From positions 2,170,001 to 2,234,000 of the forward strand of contig CAVZFZ010000006.1 of the NCBI GenBank assembly GCA_963774655.1: a stretch of DNA of 64,000 nt. Direction: 5' to 3'. The notes beneath the pieces were generated by a model that saw only the letters and a list, made by a program, of their open reading frames with translations, was not told the DNA's origin and searched no databases. This stretch comes from Palsa-89 sp963774655 (GTDB lineage Bacteria > Acidobacteriota > Terriglobia > Bryobacterales > Bryobacteraceae). Shown piece after piece: positions 25,467 through 33,792 of the stretch (position 1 is the stretch's first letter; each line of letters starts with the position of its first letter). A program made the position numbers and the translations under genes.

Positions 25467-26996
25467 CTACGGCCTCCCGACTGCTGCCGGGTGTTCCGCC
25501 GAAGCTGGCTCCGGCCGCGTAACGCGCTTTCGATTCTTGCGAAGAACGCTCAGCAAGGCCAGGAAATAACCAGGAGCAACCTTGACCACTTTGAACGTGG
25601 AGGTCCCCATGTCGATACCCCGATTGATCCAAGAGACGGGAACTTCTTCGATATCGTAGCCCGCCAACAGCGGTTTAAGACCGGTTTCCGCGTTGGCGGC
25701 AAAATGGGGCTGTTCGATGCTTAAATTCTTCAAGATCTCAGCCCGGAAAAGTTTTAGATTGTTGGACAGGTCTCGAACTCGCACCCGGCAGAGAAGATTC
25801 ACGAGCAGATGGAAACCGCGATTGCACAGGATCTTGGGAAACGGATAATTGACGAGCATCGACTGGTAAGAGAAACGGCTACCAATGGCTCCGTCCCTTC
25901 CCCGTGCAATCGAGTCGAAGAGGTCGCGCAATTCGGGCAAAATATACAGGAAGTCGCAGTCCATCGTGAGAATGTAGCGGCCGGTTGCGGCGGAAAATCC
26001 GTCGCGCAAGGCCCGCCCCACGCCATTGGGCGGCTGGCGTTCCACCAGACGAACGCGTGGCTCCCGCGCCATGATCTCCCGGGTAACGGCCGCGGTACGG
26101 TCCGTACTGTTGTCGTCGACGATGACGATCTCGTGAATATAACGCCCGTAAAAGCCGATCAGTCCCGCCACCAACCGGGGAATGTTCATCTCCTCGTTAT
26201 GGCAAGGTACGACAATCGATGTGGACCCGAACAACTCGGGGTGAAATGCCAGATCCACCGAGGGGCGTCTTTCCGGGCCCCCCGGTTTCTTGGCCCAGAT
26301 GTACAACGTTCCGCAAAACTCCTTGATGACGGGTGCATGCTCCACCACGTAGGACAAGGACTGAAAAGCATGGATCAAGGCACGCGGGATGCGGGGATGG
26401 ACAATGTCAAAAGGCGTAATCTCAATCTGCGTAAAACCCTGCTGCGACACGGCCTTCATTAGTTTGTACTTACGCAGGGCCGTTTGACAATCGGGTTGCC
26501 CCGCCCACCGTGCCACGGCCGGCGCCGCGTTCTTCACGAACACTTGGGGGTTCCAGTGGTTGGCTTCGAAAAAGAGGATCTGCCCTCCCGGCTTCAAAAG
26601 TCTATACAGAGCCTGCAGGTTTTGCGCGTGCAGGTTATGGCTGAGAATTGCGGTTCCGACGATGTAATCGAAGCTGCTTTCCGGCAGGGAATTCAGCTGC
26701 TCCACCCGGGCCACGGTCACGTTCGGCAGTTGTTTTTCCAGTGCCTGATCCGCCAAGCCGGAATTAAACACCGCCGCAGTGATCGGATTCTCTCCGCGCA
26801 GGACATCCGTCAAGTGCTCGGTCCAAAGTCCGCTCCCCGCGCCCAATTCCAGAATCGACTCACCGGGTAGAACATGGAAGCAGTGCCGCACCGCGATTGC
26901 CCGCCAGCGCAGTTTCAGCGGCGACGTTTGCGGGTAGCGAAGCCAGTACTTCTCCCGATGCAACTCCATTTCCCGGAGATTTTGCTCGACGGACAT
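25467..26996 (-). CDS. Methyltransferase-glycosyltransferase 2 fusion protein
   Basis: Predicted 509 residues in two parts. Residues about 1-240 form a class I methyltransferase (SILELGAGSGLW at 48-58; FDYIVGTAILSH; LYRLLKPGGQILFFE). Residues about 258-490 form a GT2 domain of DPM1/GtrB type: TSIVVPCHNEEMNIPRLV, VIVDDNSTDRT (first Asp pair), YILTMDCDFLYILPEL (DxD-like) and a C-terminal ETGLKPLLAGYDIEEVPVSW segment. No membrane tail is obvious. The ATG overlaps the epimerase stop (TAATG). The fusion suggests that both reactions act on one polyprenyl-linked or sugar-nucleotide intermediate (inference). Confidence 0.85.
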   Translation of the reverse strand: MSVEQNLREMELHREKYWLRYPQTSPLKLRWRAIAVRHCFHVLPGESILELGAGSGLWTEHLTDVLRGENPITAAVFNSGLADQALEKQLPNVTVARVEQLNSLPESSFDYIVGTAILSHNLHAQNLQALYRLLKPGGQILFFEANHWNPQVFVKNAAPAVARWAGQPDCQTALRKYKLMKAVSQQGFTQIEITPFDIVHPRIPRALIHAFQSLSYVVEHAPVIKEFCGTLYIWAKKPGGPERRPSVDLAFHPELFGSTSIVVPCHNEEMNIPRLVAGLIGFYGRYIHEIVIVDDNSTDRTAAVTREIMAREPRVRLVERQPPNGVGRALRDGFSAATGRYILTMDCDFLYILPELRDLFDSIARGRDGAIGSRFSYQSMLVNYPFPKILCNRGFHLLVNLLCRVRVRDLSNNLKLFRAEILKNLSIEQPHFAANAETGLKPLLAGYDIEEVPVSWINRGIDMGTSTFKVVKVAPGYFLALLSVLRKNRKRVTRPEPASAEHPAAVGRP

Positions 26997-28150
26997 TAAT
27001 TACCCTTGTTACTCCCGATTTTGTCAGCGCCAATCTGTCTTGTGGGAATCTCGATGTCCGGCGAGTCCGGTTCGAGAGGGACTCTCGCATCACCAAGATG
27101 CCGATCCACGATCTCGTTCACGATCTTTGGCAAGTCGTATTCCATGCGCCAATCCGGGAAATGCGAACGCACTTTGGTTAAATCGGAAATATAGCAGATG
27201 TGGTCGCCGATGCGATTTTCGGGATGATGCTGATAACGCAGGTCGAAACCCATGCCGGACAGCAGGTCAATGGTTTCGAGAATCGACATGCTGTTCGCCC
27301 GCCCGCCGCCCAGGTTGTAGACTTCAGCGGCCTTGGGGCGCTTATAGAATTCCAGGAACAAGCGCGCCACGTCGCGGCAGTGGATCTGATCGCGTACCTG
27401 CTTCCCTTTATAACCGTAGATCGTATAGGGGCGGCCGGTAACCGCGCAGATGATGATATAGGCCAGATAGCCGTGCAGCTCGACAGCGGCTTGCTGAGGC
27501 CCGGTCAGGCAGCCGCAGCGAAAGATCCCCACGGGCATGTTGAAATAGCGCCCAAATTCCTGGCACATGACATCCGCCGCAACTTTGGATGCCCCGAAGA
27601 TGGAGTGCAGGCAGCCGTCGATGGACATCGACTCATCAATGCCATCCAGGCCGCCGGCGTAATCGTAGCGTTTCTCCTGCTCAATGAGCGGCAAGGTGTT
27701 CGGGCGATCGCCATAAACTTTGTTGGTGCTGGTAAAACAGAATGGGGATTCGGGACAGAAATCCCGCGCCGCCACCAGCAGATTCAGGGTTCCGACAGCG
27801 TTCACATCGAAGTCGTCGTAAGGAATCAACGCGGCCTTGTCGTGCGAGGGCTGAGCCGCGGCGTGGATGACGAAATCCGGCCGTTCCCTTTCGAACAGGT
27901 CCCGAATGCCCTGGCGGTCGCGAATATCCAGCGGCATGTGCCGGTAGTTTGGAAATGCATCCTTCAGCTCTTCCACCACGGAGGAGGTTGTGCCTTGCGG
28001 TCCAAAGAACTGCCGGCGCATATCGTTATCAACGCCGGTTACGTCCCAATCCTGTTCCGAAAGCAAACGAACACACTCGGAACCCACCAGGCCGCCCGAA
28101 CCAGTAATTAAAGCGCGCACACTCTTCCCCAGACCCCGCAGGATAAACAT
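26996..28150 (-). CDS. NAD-dependent nucleotide-sugar epimerase/dehydratase (CDP-paratose 2-epimerase-like)
   Basis: Predicted 384-residue extended SDR. The Rossmann motif is ALITGSGGLVGSE, with VIHAAAQPSHDKA and FTSTNKVYGD, all close to CDP-paratose/tyvelose 2-epimerases; VRDQIHCRDVARLFLEF is the substrate-side motif. The usual catalytic YxxxK is read here as F185-GAS-K189, so the tyrosine is replaced by phenylalanine. A start a few codons later (GTG at 28120) is also possible. First gene of a four-gene minus-strand operon with the MTase-GT2 fusion. Provides a modified nucleotide sugar for the glycan cluster (inference). Confidence 0.8.
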   Translation of the reverse strand: MFILRGLGKSVRALITGSGGLVGSECVRLLSEQDWDVTGVDNDMRRQFFGPQGTTSSVVEELKDAFPNYRHMPLDIRDRQGIRDLFERERPDFVIHAAAQPSHDKAALIPYDDFDVNAVGTLNLLVAARDFCPESPFCFTSTNKVYGDRPNTLPLIEQEKRYDYAGGLDGIDESMSIDGCLHSIFGASKVAADVMCQEFGRYFNMPVGIFRCGCLTGPQQAAVELHGYLAYIIICAVTGRPYTIYGYKGKQVRDQIHCRDVARLFLEFYKRPKAAEVYNLGGGRANSMSILETIDLLSGMGFDLRYQHHPENRIGDHICYISDLTKVRSHFPDWRMEYDLPKIVNEIVDRHLGDARVPLEPDSPDIEIPTRQIGADKIGSNKGN

Positions 28151-28252
28151 CTCATCATTAACTTGTTCCCGTTAAATGAGAGTATACACCGGAGTTGGAG
28201 TCCCGGGGCGTTTATCGTGGAAGTGGTATGGGATTGCCGGAAACGCCCGAAA

Positions 28253-28342
28253 ATCAAAACGGCACCGACTCCTGACGGCCGCGGCTCGGTTACATCTTTC
28301 CGTGCCGAGCCGCGACCGTGAGGGAGTCGGTGCCGTTTTGAT
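28253..28342. repeat. REP-like element, inverted pair
   Basis: Left arm (28253-28289) and right arm (28305-28342) are near-perfect reverse complements around the core GCACCGACTCC...GCGGCTCGG, able to form a long hairpin with a ~15-nt loop. It lies between the dehydrogenase stop and the epimerase start and may also act as a terminator or mRNA stabiliser. Confidence 0.85.
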
Positions 28343-28360
28343 CAATCGCCGACCAAACTT

Positions 28361-29719
28361 CTAATCGCCTTCGGCAGCCATCGCCTGAGGAACATGGGCG
28401 GGCAGCGGCGTCCCGTAGCCCAGCGTCAGATAATCCACCACGCCTTCGAACTTCTCGCGCGGAAGAACGCGCCAGCAATCCAAGACCACTGGTTTACCCG
28501 TGGGACGCTGGAAATCCTGCGGGGTCAATTTCTTGAATTCGGGCCAAGGTGTGGTAATCGCGAGAACATCGGCTTGGCGGGCGCATTCCGCTGGGCTCGC
28601 CGCGAATGTTACATTTCCTTGCAACGGCTCACGGGCACTCTCCATGGCCTCCGGATCGTAGACCACCACTTTGGCGCCGGATTGCAGCAGATATTTGGCC
28701 AATGCGACGCCTTGCGACTCTTCAATCACGCCGGTATCGGGTTTGTAGGATAGCCCCAAAACTCCTGCTGTGCCGCCTTTCGGCAGCTTCGCCAGGATCA
28801 TCGCGCCCAACCGTGGCACCTGCTGGCGGTTGAGTTGATCGGTGGCTTCCGCCAAAAGCGCAGGGGCTCCGTTCGCGCGCGCCAATGCGGAAAACGCCAC
28901 ATTATCGCGCGGGAAGCAGGGACCGCCGTATCCGAGCGCGCCCTTCAAATACTTCGACCCGATGCGCGTGTCGCATCCGATGGCCGCGGTCACCACATCC
29001 ACATCCGCACCCGGTAGCGTTTCGCAAACTTGCGCCAGCATGTTGGCGTAGGAAATTCGGGTGGTGACGAACGTGTTGACCGAGAGCTTGGTCAGTTCCG
29101 CGTTCACAAAATTCATGCGCCGGATGCCCGGATTGCTTTCGCACACGCCCTTATAGAACTCTTCCAGAATTGCGCCGGATCGAGGATCCGATTCGCCGAT
29201 CAGGATCATATCGGGTCGTAACATGTCGTTCACCACGTTGCCGAGCGCGATGAACTCGGGGTTGTAGCAAAGCCCGAAGTCGGGACCGCACGTTTTCCCC
29301 GTGATCTCTTCCAAAGCCGGCAACAGCGTGCCGCCCGTGGATCCGGGCATCACGGTGCTGGAAAGCACCACTAAATGCCATTTCTCCTTCTTCTTGAGCA
29401 CGGCGCCGATCTTTTCCGCCGCTTCCATCACGTACTTCATGGAGAAGCGCCCGTCGGAGCCGGACGGCGTGGGCACCATGATCATGGTGATGTCCGTCGC
29501 GAGCAAGGCATCTTCGTAACTATGTGTCGCCGAGATGCGTTCGCGCGCGCCATCGATCATCTCCTGCAGACGCGGCTCCTTCACCGGCGCTTTTCCCGCA
29601 TTGATGGCTTTTACGGTTGCGGGATTTAGATCTACACCCACTACGGTATGGCCCTTGTGCGCCATCACGGCCTGCATGGGCGAACCCAGTTTTCCCAATC
29701 CGATAATTGAAATTCTCAT
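28361..29719 (-). CDS. UDP-glucose/GDP-mannose dehydrogenase family protein
   Basis: Predicted 452-residue NAD-dependent nucleotide-sugar dehydrogenase, oxidising the sugar C6 to a uronic acid. The N-terminal NAD domain starts MRISIIGLGKLGSPMQAVMAHKG; the central helix and active site read NAELTKLSVNTFVTTRISYANM and LGYGGPCFPRDNVAF, with the catalytic Cys in GGPCFPRD; a C-terminal UDP-binding domain follows (GVLGLSYKPDTGVIEESQG). The ATG at 29719 is preferred over an upstream TTG that would overlap nadE. Supplies uronic-acid precursors for the adjacent glycan genes. UDP-glucose versus another NDP-sugar cannot be decided by eye. Confidence 0.92.
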   Translation of the reverse strand: MRISIIGLGKLGSPMQAVMAHKGHTVVGVDLNPATVKAINAGKAPVKEPRLQEMIDGARERISATHSYEDALLATDITMIMVPTPSGSDGRFSMKYVMEAAEKIGAVLKKKEKWHLVVLSSTVMPGSTGGTLLPALEEITGKTCGPDFGLCYNPEFIALGNVVNDMLRPDMILIGESDPRSGAILEEFYKGVCESNPGIRRMNFVNAELTKLSVNTFVTTRISYANMLAQVCETLPGADVDVVTAAIGCDTRIGSKYLKGALGYGGPCFPRDNVAFSALARANGAPALLAEATDQLNRQQVPRLGAMILAKLPKGGTAGVLGLSYKPDTGVIEESQGVALAKYLLQSGAKVVVYDPEAMESAREPLQGNVTFAASPAECARQADVLAITTPWPEFKKLTPQDFQRPTGKPVVLDCWRVLPREKFEGVVDYLTLGYGTPLPAHVPQAMAAEGD

Positions 29720-29726
29720 TATTTTA

Positions 29727-31376
29727 TTATTCCTGTCTAACAATAGGCATGCGCCATCCAGTGCCGAACGCGCGTGAAGTCACCTTCAGCACCGGCGCCG
29801 CCTGCTTTCTTTTAAATTCTGCGATTCTGACTAACTTCAGTACCCGGCGAACCGTTTCCGGATCGAACCCGCTCGCGATGATGTCTTCGGCGCTCTGGCA
29901 CTGCTCAATATGCAGCTCCAGAATCTGATCCAGCAGATCGTAAGGCGGCAGGCTGTCCTGATCTTTCTGATCGGGACGCAATTCCGCCGAGGGCGCTTTG
30001 GTGAGAATGCTTTCGGGGATATCCGGTTTCACTCGGTTGCGCCAATTCGAAACCCGGTAGACCATCATCTTCGGCAAGTCCGCGATCACCGCCAGGCCGC
30101 CGTTCATATCGCCATACAGCGTGCAGTATCCCACCGAGATTTCCGATTTGTTTCCGGTAGTGAGCAGCAGCGATCCAAACTTGTTGGAGAGCGCCATCAG
30201 GAGATTGCCGCGAATGCGCGATTGGATGTTCTCCTCGGTGACATCGGACGGGCGGCCTTGAAATGCCCCTGCCAGTACGCCGTCATAAGTCTGCATGATG
30301 TCGCTGATTGGCAAAGTCAAGGTCTGGATGCCCAGGTTGCGCGCCAGCTCGATAGAATCGTCCACGCTGCCGCCGCTGGAATATCGCGAAGGCATTAACA
30401 CGCCAAGAACATTCTCCGGACCCACCGCTTCGGCCGCGATAGCTGCCGTCAGCGCCGAATCGATGCCGCCGGAAAGTCCCAGCAAGACCTTCGAGAAACG
30501 GGTCTTTGAAACGTAATCGCGAACTCCCAGCACCAGCGCGTGCCAGATCTCGGCTTCGGTTTCAAAATCGTCCTCCGCCACCGTGCCGGAACTCTTGGCC
30601 TGATCTCCAATAGCCAAATCTACGATCAGAGTGTCTTCCTGAAAGCCCTTCGCGCGGGCCACCAGTTTGCCGTCGCGATCGAACACCGAGCTTCGACCGT
30701 CGAAAATCAGGTCGTCGTTGCCGCCCACCTGATTGACGTACGCCACGGGAAGGCCGTATTTCTGGGCCATGTGGCTGAGCATGCGCTCCCGCAGAATCTG
30801 TTTGCCGGCGATAAATGGGGATGACGAAAGATTGAGGATCGCCTGCGCGCCGGATTCGGCCAGCATCTGGATGGGGTCCTGATGATAACGGCGGCGCTGC
30901 CAAAAATCCTGATCGTTCCACACGTCTTCGCAGACGCTGATGCCCAGCCGCCAGCCGTTCAAGTTCAAAATCTGCGGACCGGCAGCAGGTTCGAAATAGC
31001 GATCTTCATCAAAGACGTCGTAGGTAGGCAGCAGGGTTTTGTGAAACGCCGGCCCAACTTCGCCATTCTTGAGCAGCACTGCGCTGTTGAACAGCGGCCG
31101 GCCCATTTCCGACGGATTCGGCGTGGCAACACCAACCAGGAGCGGCGGCGCCGACGCGAGTTCCGACGCAATATCGCGCAGGGCGATGCAACTGCGGCGC
31201 ACGAATCCCTGATTCATCAGCAGATCGCGCGGCAGATAGCCCATCAACGCCAGTTCCGGCGTAACTATAAGGTCCGCGCCCTGATCCTGCACCTGGCGGG
31301 CGCCACGGATGATGAGCGCTGCGTTGCCAGCGATATCGCCGGCTGTGGGATTAATCTGGAGAAGGGCAACCCGCAA
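29727..31376 (-). CDS. nadE: Glutamine-dependent NAD+ synthetase
   Basis: Predicted 549-residue two-domain enzyme that amidates nicotinic acid adenine dinucleotide with ammonia from glutamine. The N-terminal nitrilase-like amidotransferase (ALLQINPTAGDI, VTPELALMGYLPRDLL with catalytic Glu, KTLLPTYDVFDEDRYF with Lys, GISVCEDVW with Cys) is joined to a C-terminal synthetase with the PP-loop LLGLSGGIDSALTAAIA and TGNKSEISVGYCTLYGDMNGG. Length is normal. The start codon is TTG, fixed by the conserved MRVALLQINP beginning. Seven bases before ugd on the same strand. Confidence 0.95.
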   Translation of the reverse strand: MRVALLQINPTAGDIAGNAALIIRGARQVQDQGADLIVTPELALMGYLPRDLLMNQGFVRRSCIALRDIASELASAPPLLVGVATPNPSEMGRPLFNSAVLLKNGEVGPAFHKTLLPTYDVFDEDRYFEPAAGPQILNLNGWRLGISVCEDVWNDQDFWQRRRYHQDPIQMLAESGAQAILNLSSSPFIAGKQILRERMLSHMAQKYGLPVAYVNQVGGNDDLIFDGRSSVFDRDGKLVARAKGFQEDTLIVDLAIGDQAKSSGTVAEDDFETEAEIWHALVLGVRDYVSKTRFSKVLLGLSGGIDSALTAAIAAEAVGPENVLGVLMPSRYSSGGSVDDSIELARNLGIQTLTLPISDIMQTYDGVLAGAFQGRPSDVTEENIQSRIRGNLLMALSNKFGSLLLTTGNKSEISVGYCTLYGDMNGGLAVIADLPKMMVYRVSNWRNRVKPDIPESILTKAPSAELRPDQKDQDSLPPYDLLDQILELHIEQCQSAEDIIASGFDPETVRRVLKLVRIAEFKRKQAAPVLKVTSRAFGTGWRMPIVRQE

Positions 31377-31444
31377 GAGTTTTCCGTGGATGAGGCGTTA
31401 GTTCCGGGAACTCAATAGTATATCGTAACCTGTTTGTAGGATCG

Positions 31445-31597
31445 ATGCGGAAGCCGAAACGATACAACGCGAAAAAAGTAGTCCGGGCGCTGGCACGGGA
31501 GCGCGTAGGTACGGTCCCATCGCCCAAGGTGATGGTTCCAAAGAACTTAAGGAAGAAGCCGAAGTATAAGAAGCCGATCGAAGCGGAAGAAAACTAG
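31445..31597 (+). CDS. Small basic protein, 50 residues
   Basis: ATG at 31445 with TAGGA ribosome site six bases upstream, ending at a TAG. The product begins MRKPKRYNAKKVVRALARER and ends KKPKYKKPIEAEEN. It is very rich in Lys and Arg, with a short acidic tail, suggesting nucleic-acid or ribosome association; no family recognised. It is divergent from nadE and converges on the Yip1 gene across a heptad-repeat hairpin. Confidence 0.55.
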   Translation: MRKPKRYNAKKVVRALARERVGTVPSPKVMVPKNLRKKPKYKKPIEAEEN

Positions 31598-31602
31598 AAA
31601 AC

Positions 31603-31656
31603 CCGTTTCTGGTTTCTAGTTTCTGGTTCGAACCAGCAACCAGAAACCAGCAACCG
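31603..31656. repeat. Heptad repeat forming an inverted repeat, copy 3
   Basis: GTTTCTG/GTTTCTA units run toward the centre GGTTCGAACC and return as CAGCAACCAGAAACCAGCAACC, so the block can fold into a hairpin. It sits between two convergent genes and could serve as a bidirectional terminator. Confidence 0.7.
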
Positions 31657-31658
31657 TT

Positions 31659-32366
31659 CTAGCTACTACTGCCGCCCTGGAAGATGGATCCGATGATTCT
31701 AAAGATCAGCGGCACCAGCCAGGCTGGCGTTATCGCGGCAAAGGCCTTGCCTTTGGAACACCCGGTTAAGGCGGCAAGGGCCAAGGCGAATATCACCAGG
31801 CTCCAGATCTCGAAAATCGAAAAGAAGTTCAAGATGGTCAACAGTACGCCGTGAGCGGGGATGAAGATGTCCAGCCCAAATGCCGGAGTCAGTTGCTCCG
31901 GCGTTGTGATTTCGTCGCCTTTGGAACGGATCACGACGTAGTTAGCCATATACTGCACGCATCCAATCAGCAGGGTAGCCGAGGAGATAGAGAAGACATC
32001 GCGGAATTTTGCACGAACACCCAGCATCGATCCTGTCACCACCACCAGCCACGCCCCCAGCATCACGAACAACACAATGAATACCGGTGTCAAAAAGACG
32101 CCAACCTGGCCAAACGTATGGCCCATGCGCTTGGCGTTCTCCAGTTGTTCGGGCGGCATGCCGCGCTCGGCCATCTTGATATCCATTAACTGAAAGGTGT
32201 AGGGCATCATGAGGAAACCGAACGTCACAAAAATGATGCTCGCCAGAATTAGGGGCCACAGCCAGAACAGCTTGGCTTTGGCAGCTTTCGCCAAACCCGC
32301 CGGATCGATGAACGCATTGAACATCCCCAGAATGCCGCTTGCCGCGCCGGGAGTCTCTTCGGCCAT
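31659..32366 (-). CDS. Yip1-family integral membrane protein
   Basis: Predicted 235 residues with five to six membrane spans, beginning after a short Gly/Ala-rich cytoplasmic N-terminus (GMFNAFIDPAGLAKAAKAKLFWLWPLILAS). Conserved loop MGHTFGQVGVFLTPVFIVL and GVRAKFRDVFSISSATLLIG fit the bacterial Yip1 domain. Function in bacteria is not established. The ATG at 32366 has a GGAGG site and is preferred over an upstream in-frame TTG. Divergent from the VOC gene (80 bp between starts). Confidence 0.75.
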   Translation of the reverse strand: MAEETPGAASGILGMFNAFIDPAGLAKAAKAKLFWLWPLILASIIFVTFGFLMMPYTFQLMDIKMAERGMPPEQLENAKRMGHTFGQVGVFLTPVFIVLFVMLGAWLVVVTGSMLGVRAKFRDVFSISSATLLIGCVQYMANYVVIRSKGDEITTPEQLTPAFGLDIFIPAHGVLLTILNFFSIFEIWSLVIFALALAALTGCSKGKAFAAITPAWLVPLIFRIIGSIFQGGSSS

Positions 32367-32446
32367 GTCAGCCTCCGTTTCCAACAACCTGGATTGAGTA
32401 CCAAAAGATTATACCTTTTGCGGTACGCTGTAGTTCGGTCAACTCC

Positions 32447-33220
32447 ATGAAACTTGCAATCCTGCTGTGCGGCCTTACGGCCGGAGCGTATGCTCAACTC
32501 GCGCCGCCCAATGCGTCCGGCGTCACGATGGGCCACGTCCATCTTTATTCGAAAGATCCCGAGGCGCACAAGAAGTTCTGGGTAGATGTGCTGGGCGCGT
32601 CCGAAACCAAGCTCGCCGACATGCAGGTCTTCAAAGTGCCTGGGATGTTGGTGTTCGTCCAAAAAGCGGATCGGACCGGCGGATCCGTCGGCTCCATGGT
32701 CAATCACCTGGGAGTGAAGGTGCGCGATCTCTCGGCAACACTAGCCAAGGCGGAATCCGCGCATATCGCGATTGTCAGCAACAAGCCACCGCAGGCCATG
32801 CTGCTGGCTCCGGACGACATTCGCGTAGAACTGACCGAAGATACCGCCATTCCAGAAGCGACGGCAAATCACCACATCCACTTCTATGCCACCGATGCAC
32901 TCGCTATGCAGAAGTGGTACGCCACCACATTCGGCGCCATTCCCGGGAAACGCGGGAAGTTCGACGCCGCCGATCTTCCCGGCGTGAATCTTAGCTTCAC
33001 TCCCGCAACAGAAGCTCAGGCCCCCACCAAGGGCCGGGTTTTGGATCACATCGGATTCGAAGTGCAAAATCTCGAAGCCTTTACCAAGAAGCTCGAGGCT
33101 GCCGGAGTGAAATTCGACGTTTCTTTCCGCAAGATACCCGCGCTCGGTCTGTCGCTGGCGTTTCTTACGGATCCGTGGGGCACTTACATCGAGTTGACCG
33201 AAGGGCTGAACAAGCTCTAA
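32447..33220 (+). CDS. Secreted VOC (glyoxalase/bleomycin resistance-like) family protein
   Basis: Predicted 257 residues with a signal peptide (MKLAILLCGLTAGAYAQ). Two vicinal-oxygen-chelate modules follow: the first begins TMGHVHLYSKDPEAHKKFW, the second NHHIHFYATDALAMQKWY. Metal-ligand candidates are the His in HVHLYS and HIHFYA and the Glu in GTYIELTEG near the C-terminus. Function outside the cytoplasm is unusual for glyoxalase-like enzymes, and no substrate can be named. The ATG at 32447 is chosen because the signal peptide starts there. Confidence 0.85.
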   Translation: MKLAILLCGLTAGAYAQLAPPNASGVTMGHVHLYSKDPEAHKKFWVDVLGASETKLADMQVFKVPGMLVFVQKADRTGGSVGSMVNHLGVKVRDLSATLAKAESAHIAIVSNKPPQAMLLAPDDIRVELTEDTAIPEATANHHIHFYATDALAMQKWYATTFGAIPGKRGKFDAADLPGVNLSFTPATEAQAPTKGRVLDHIGFEVQNLEAFTKKLEAAGVKFDVSFRKIPALGLSLAFLTDPWGTYIELTEGLNKL

Positions 33221-33243
33221 CGGTTGGGCTCTAAGAGGTAAGC

Positions 33244-33435
33244 TTGCCCCTAGACGACAACCCCGAGCCCGGTACCGGCAAAACAGGACCAAGGTTCTAT
33301 GCCGCACTGGCCTGTTATGCCGTGATTGCACTCCTCGCGACGTTCACGCTGGATGGCAATTTTCGGTTGGTGGTTTGGATCTTCTTAGCCGGCTTGGTTG
33401 CCCGGACATACCTCCACACATTGAGAAAGCCTTAA
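33244..33435 (+). CDS. Small two-span membrane protein, 63 residues
   Basis: TTG start with a GAGGT ribosome site, 24 bases after the VOC gene. A polar N-terminus (about 16 residues) is followed by two hydrophobic segments (FYAALACYAVIALLATFTL and FRLVVWIFLAGLVARTYL) and a basic tail. The second span looks like an interface helix pair. No family recognised; likely a hypothetical protein co-transcribed with the VOC gene. Confidence 0.55.
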   Translation: MPLDDNPEPGTGKTGPRFYAALACYAVIALLATFTLDGNFRLVVWIFLAGLVARTYLHTLRKP

Positions 33436-33792
33436 TCCCTCACGCTTCTACGATCCCGGCCCGATATGTGTAGAAGGAGCACGAGTAGTTCGTGTTCCAT
33501 TTTGGAACGCCAATACCGAAATGGTATGCGCGGGATGGGCTATCGGTTCCATTACGAGATTTCCATCGTTTAGCCGGACTTTAGTACTTTCGATACACTA
33601 CGCCACCCCTCCATCCTGGCCCGATGCTCATCCTGTTGACACTGAGGACGATCCTGTACGCGATCCGAGGAAATGTCTCAGCGTGCTTCGACAATCTTCC
33701 CTAAGCCGAAGTCTGGCCGCTGGCTTGCACTTACACGACGCGTAGCGATGAGAAAACCACACAAGCCGAAGGCGAAAGGGAATCAGATTTCA
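33436..33792 (+). other. Gene-poor leader region before the sigma factor gene
   Basis: About 350 bp with no convincing gene. It contains two inverted repeats in tandem: CTTCTAC...GTAGAAG (about 33445-33476) and AGCACGA-GTAGT-TCGTGTT (about 33479-33497). The first could be a terminator-like or regulatory hairpin. No T-run follows either. Confidence 0.4.

Noticed and set aside
33521..33745. Open frame upstream of the sigma factor starting MVCAGWAIGSITRF
   Set aside because: Unusual composition for this genome, no ribosome site, and it overlaps hairpin sequence and the possible 5' end of the sigma gene.
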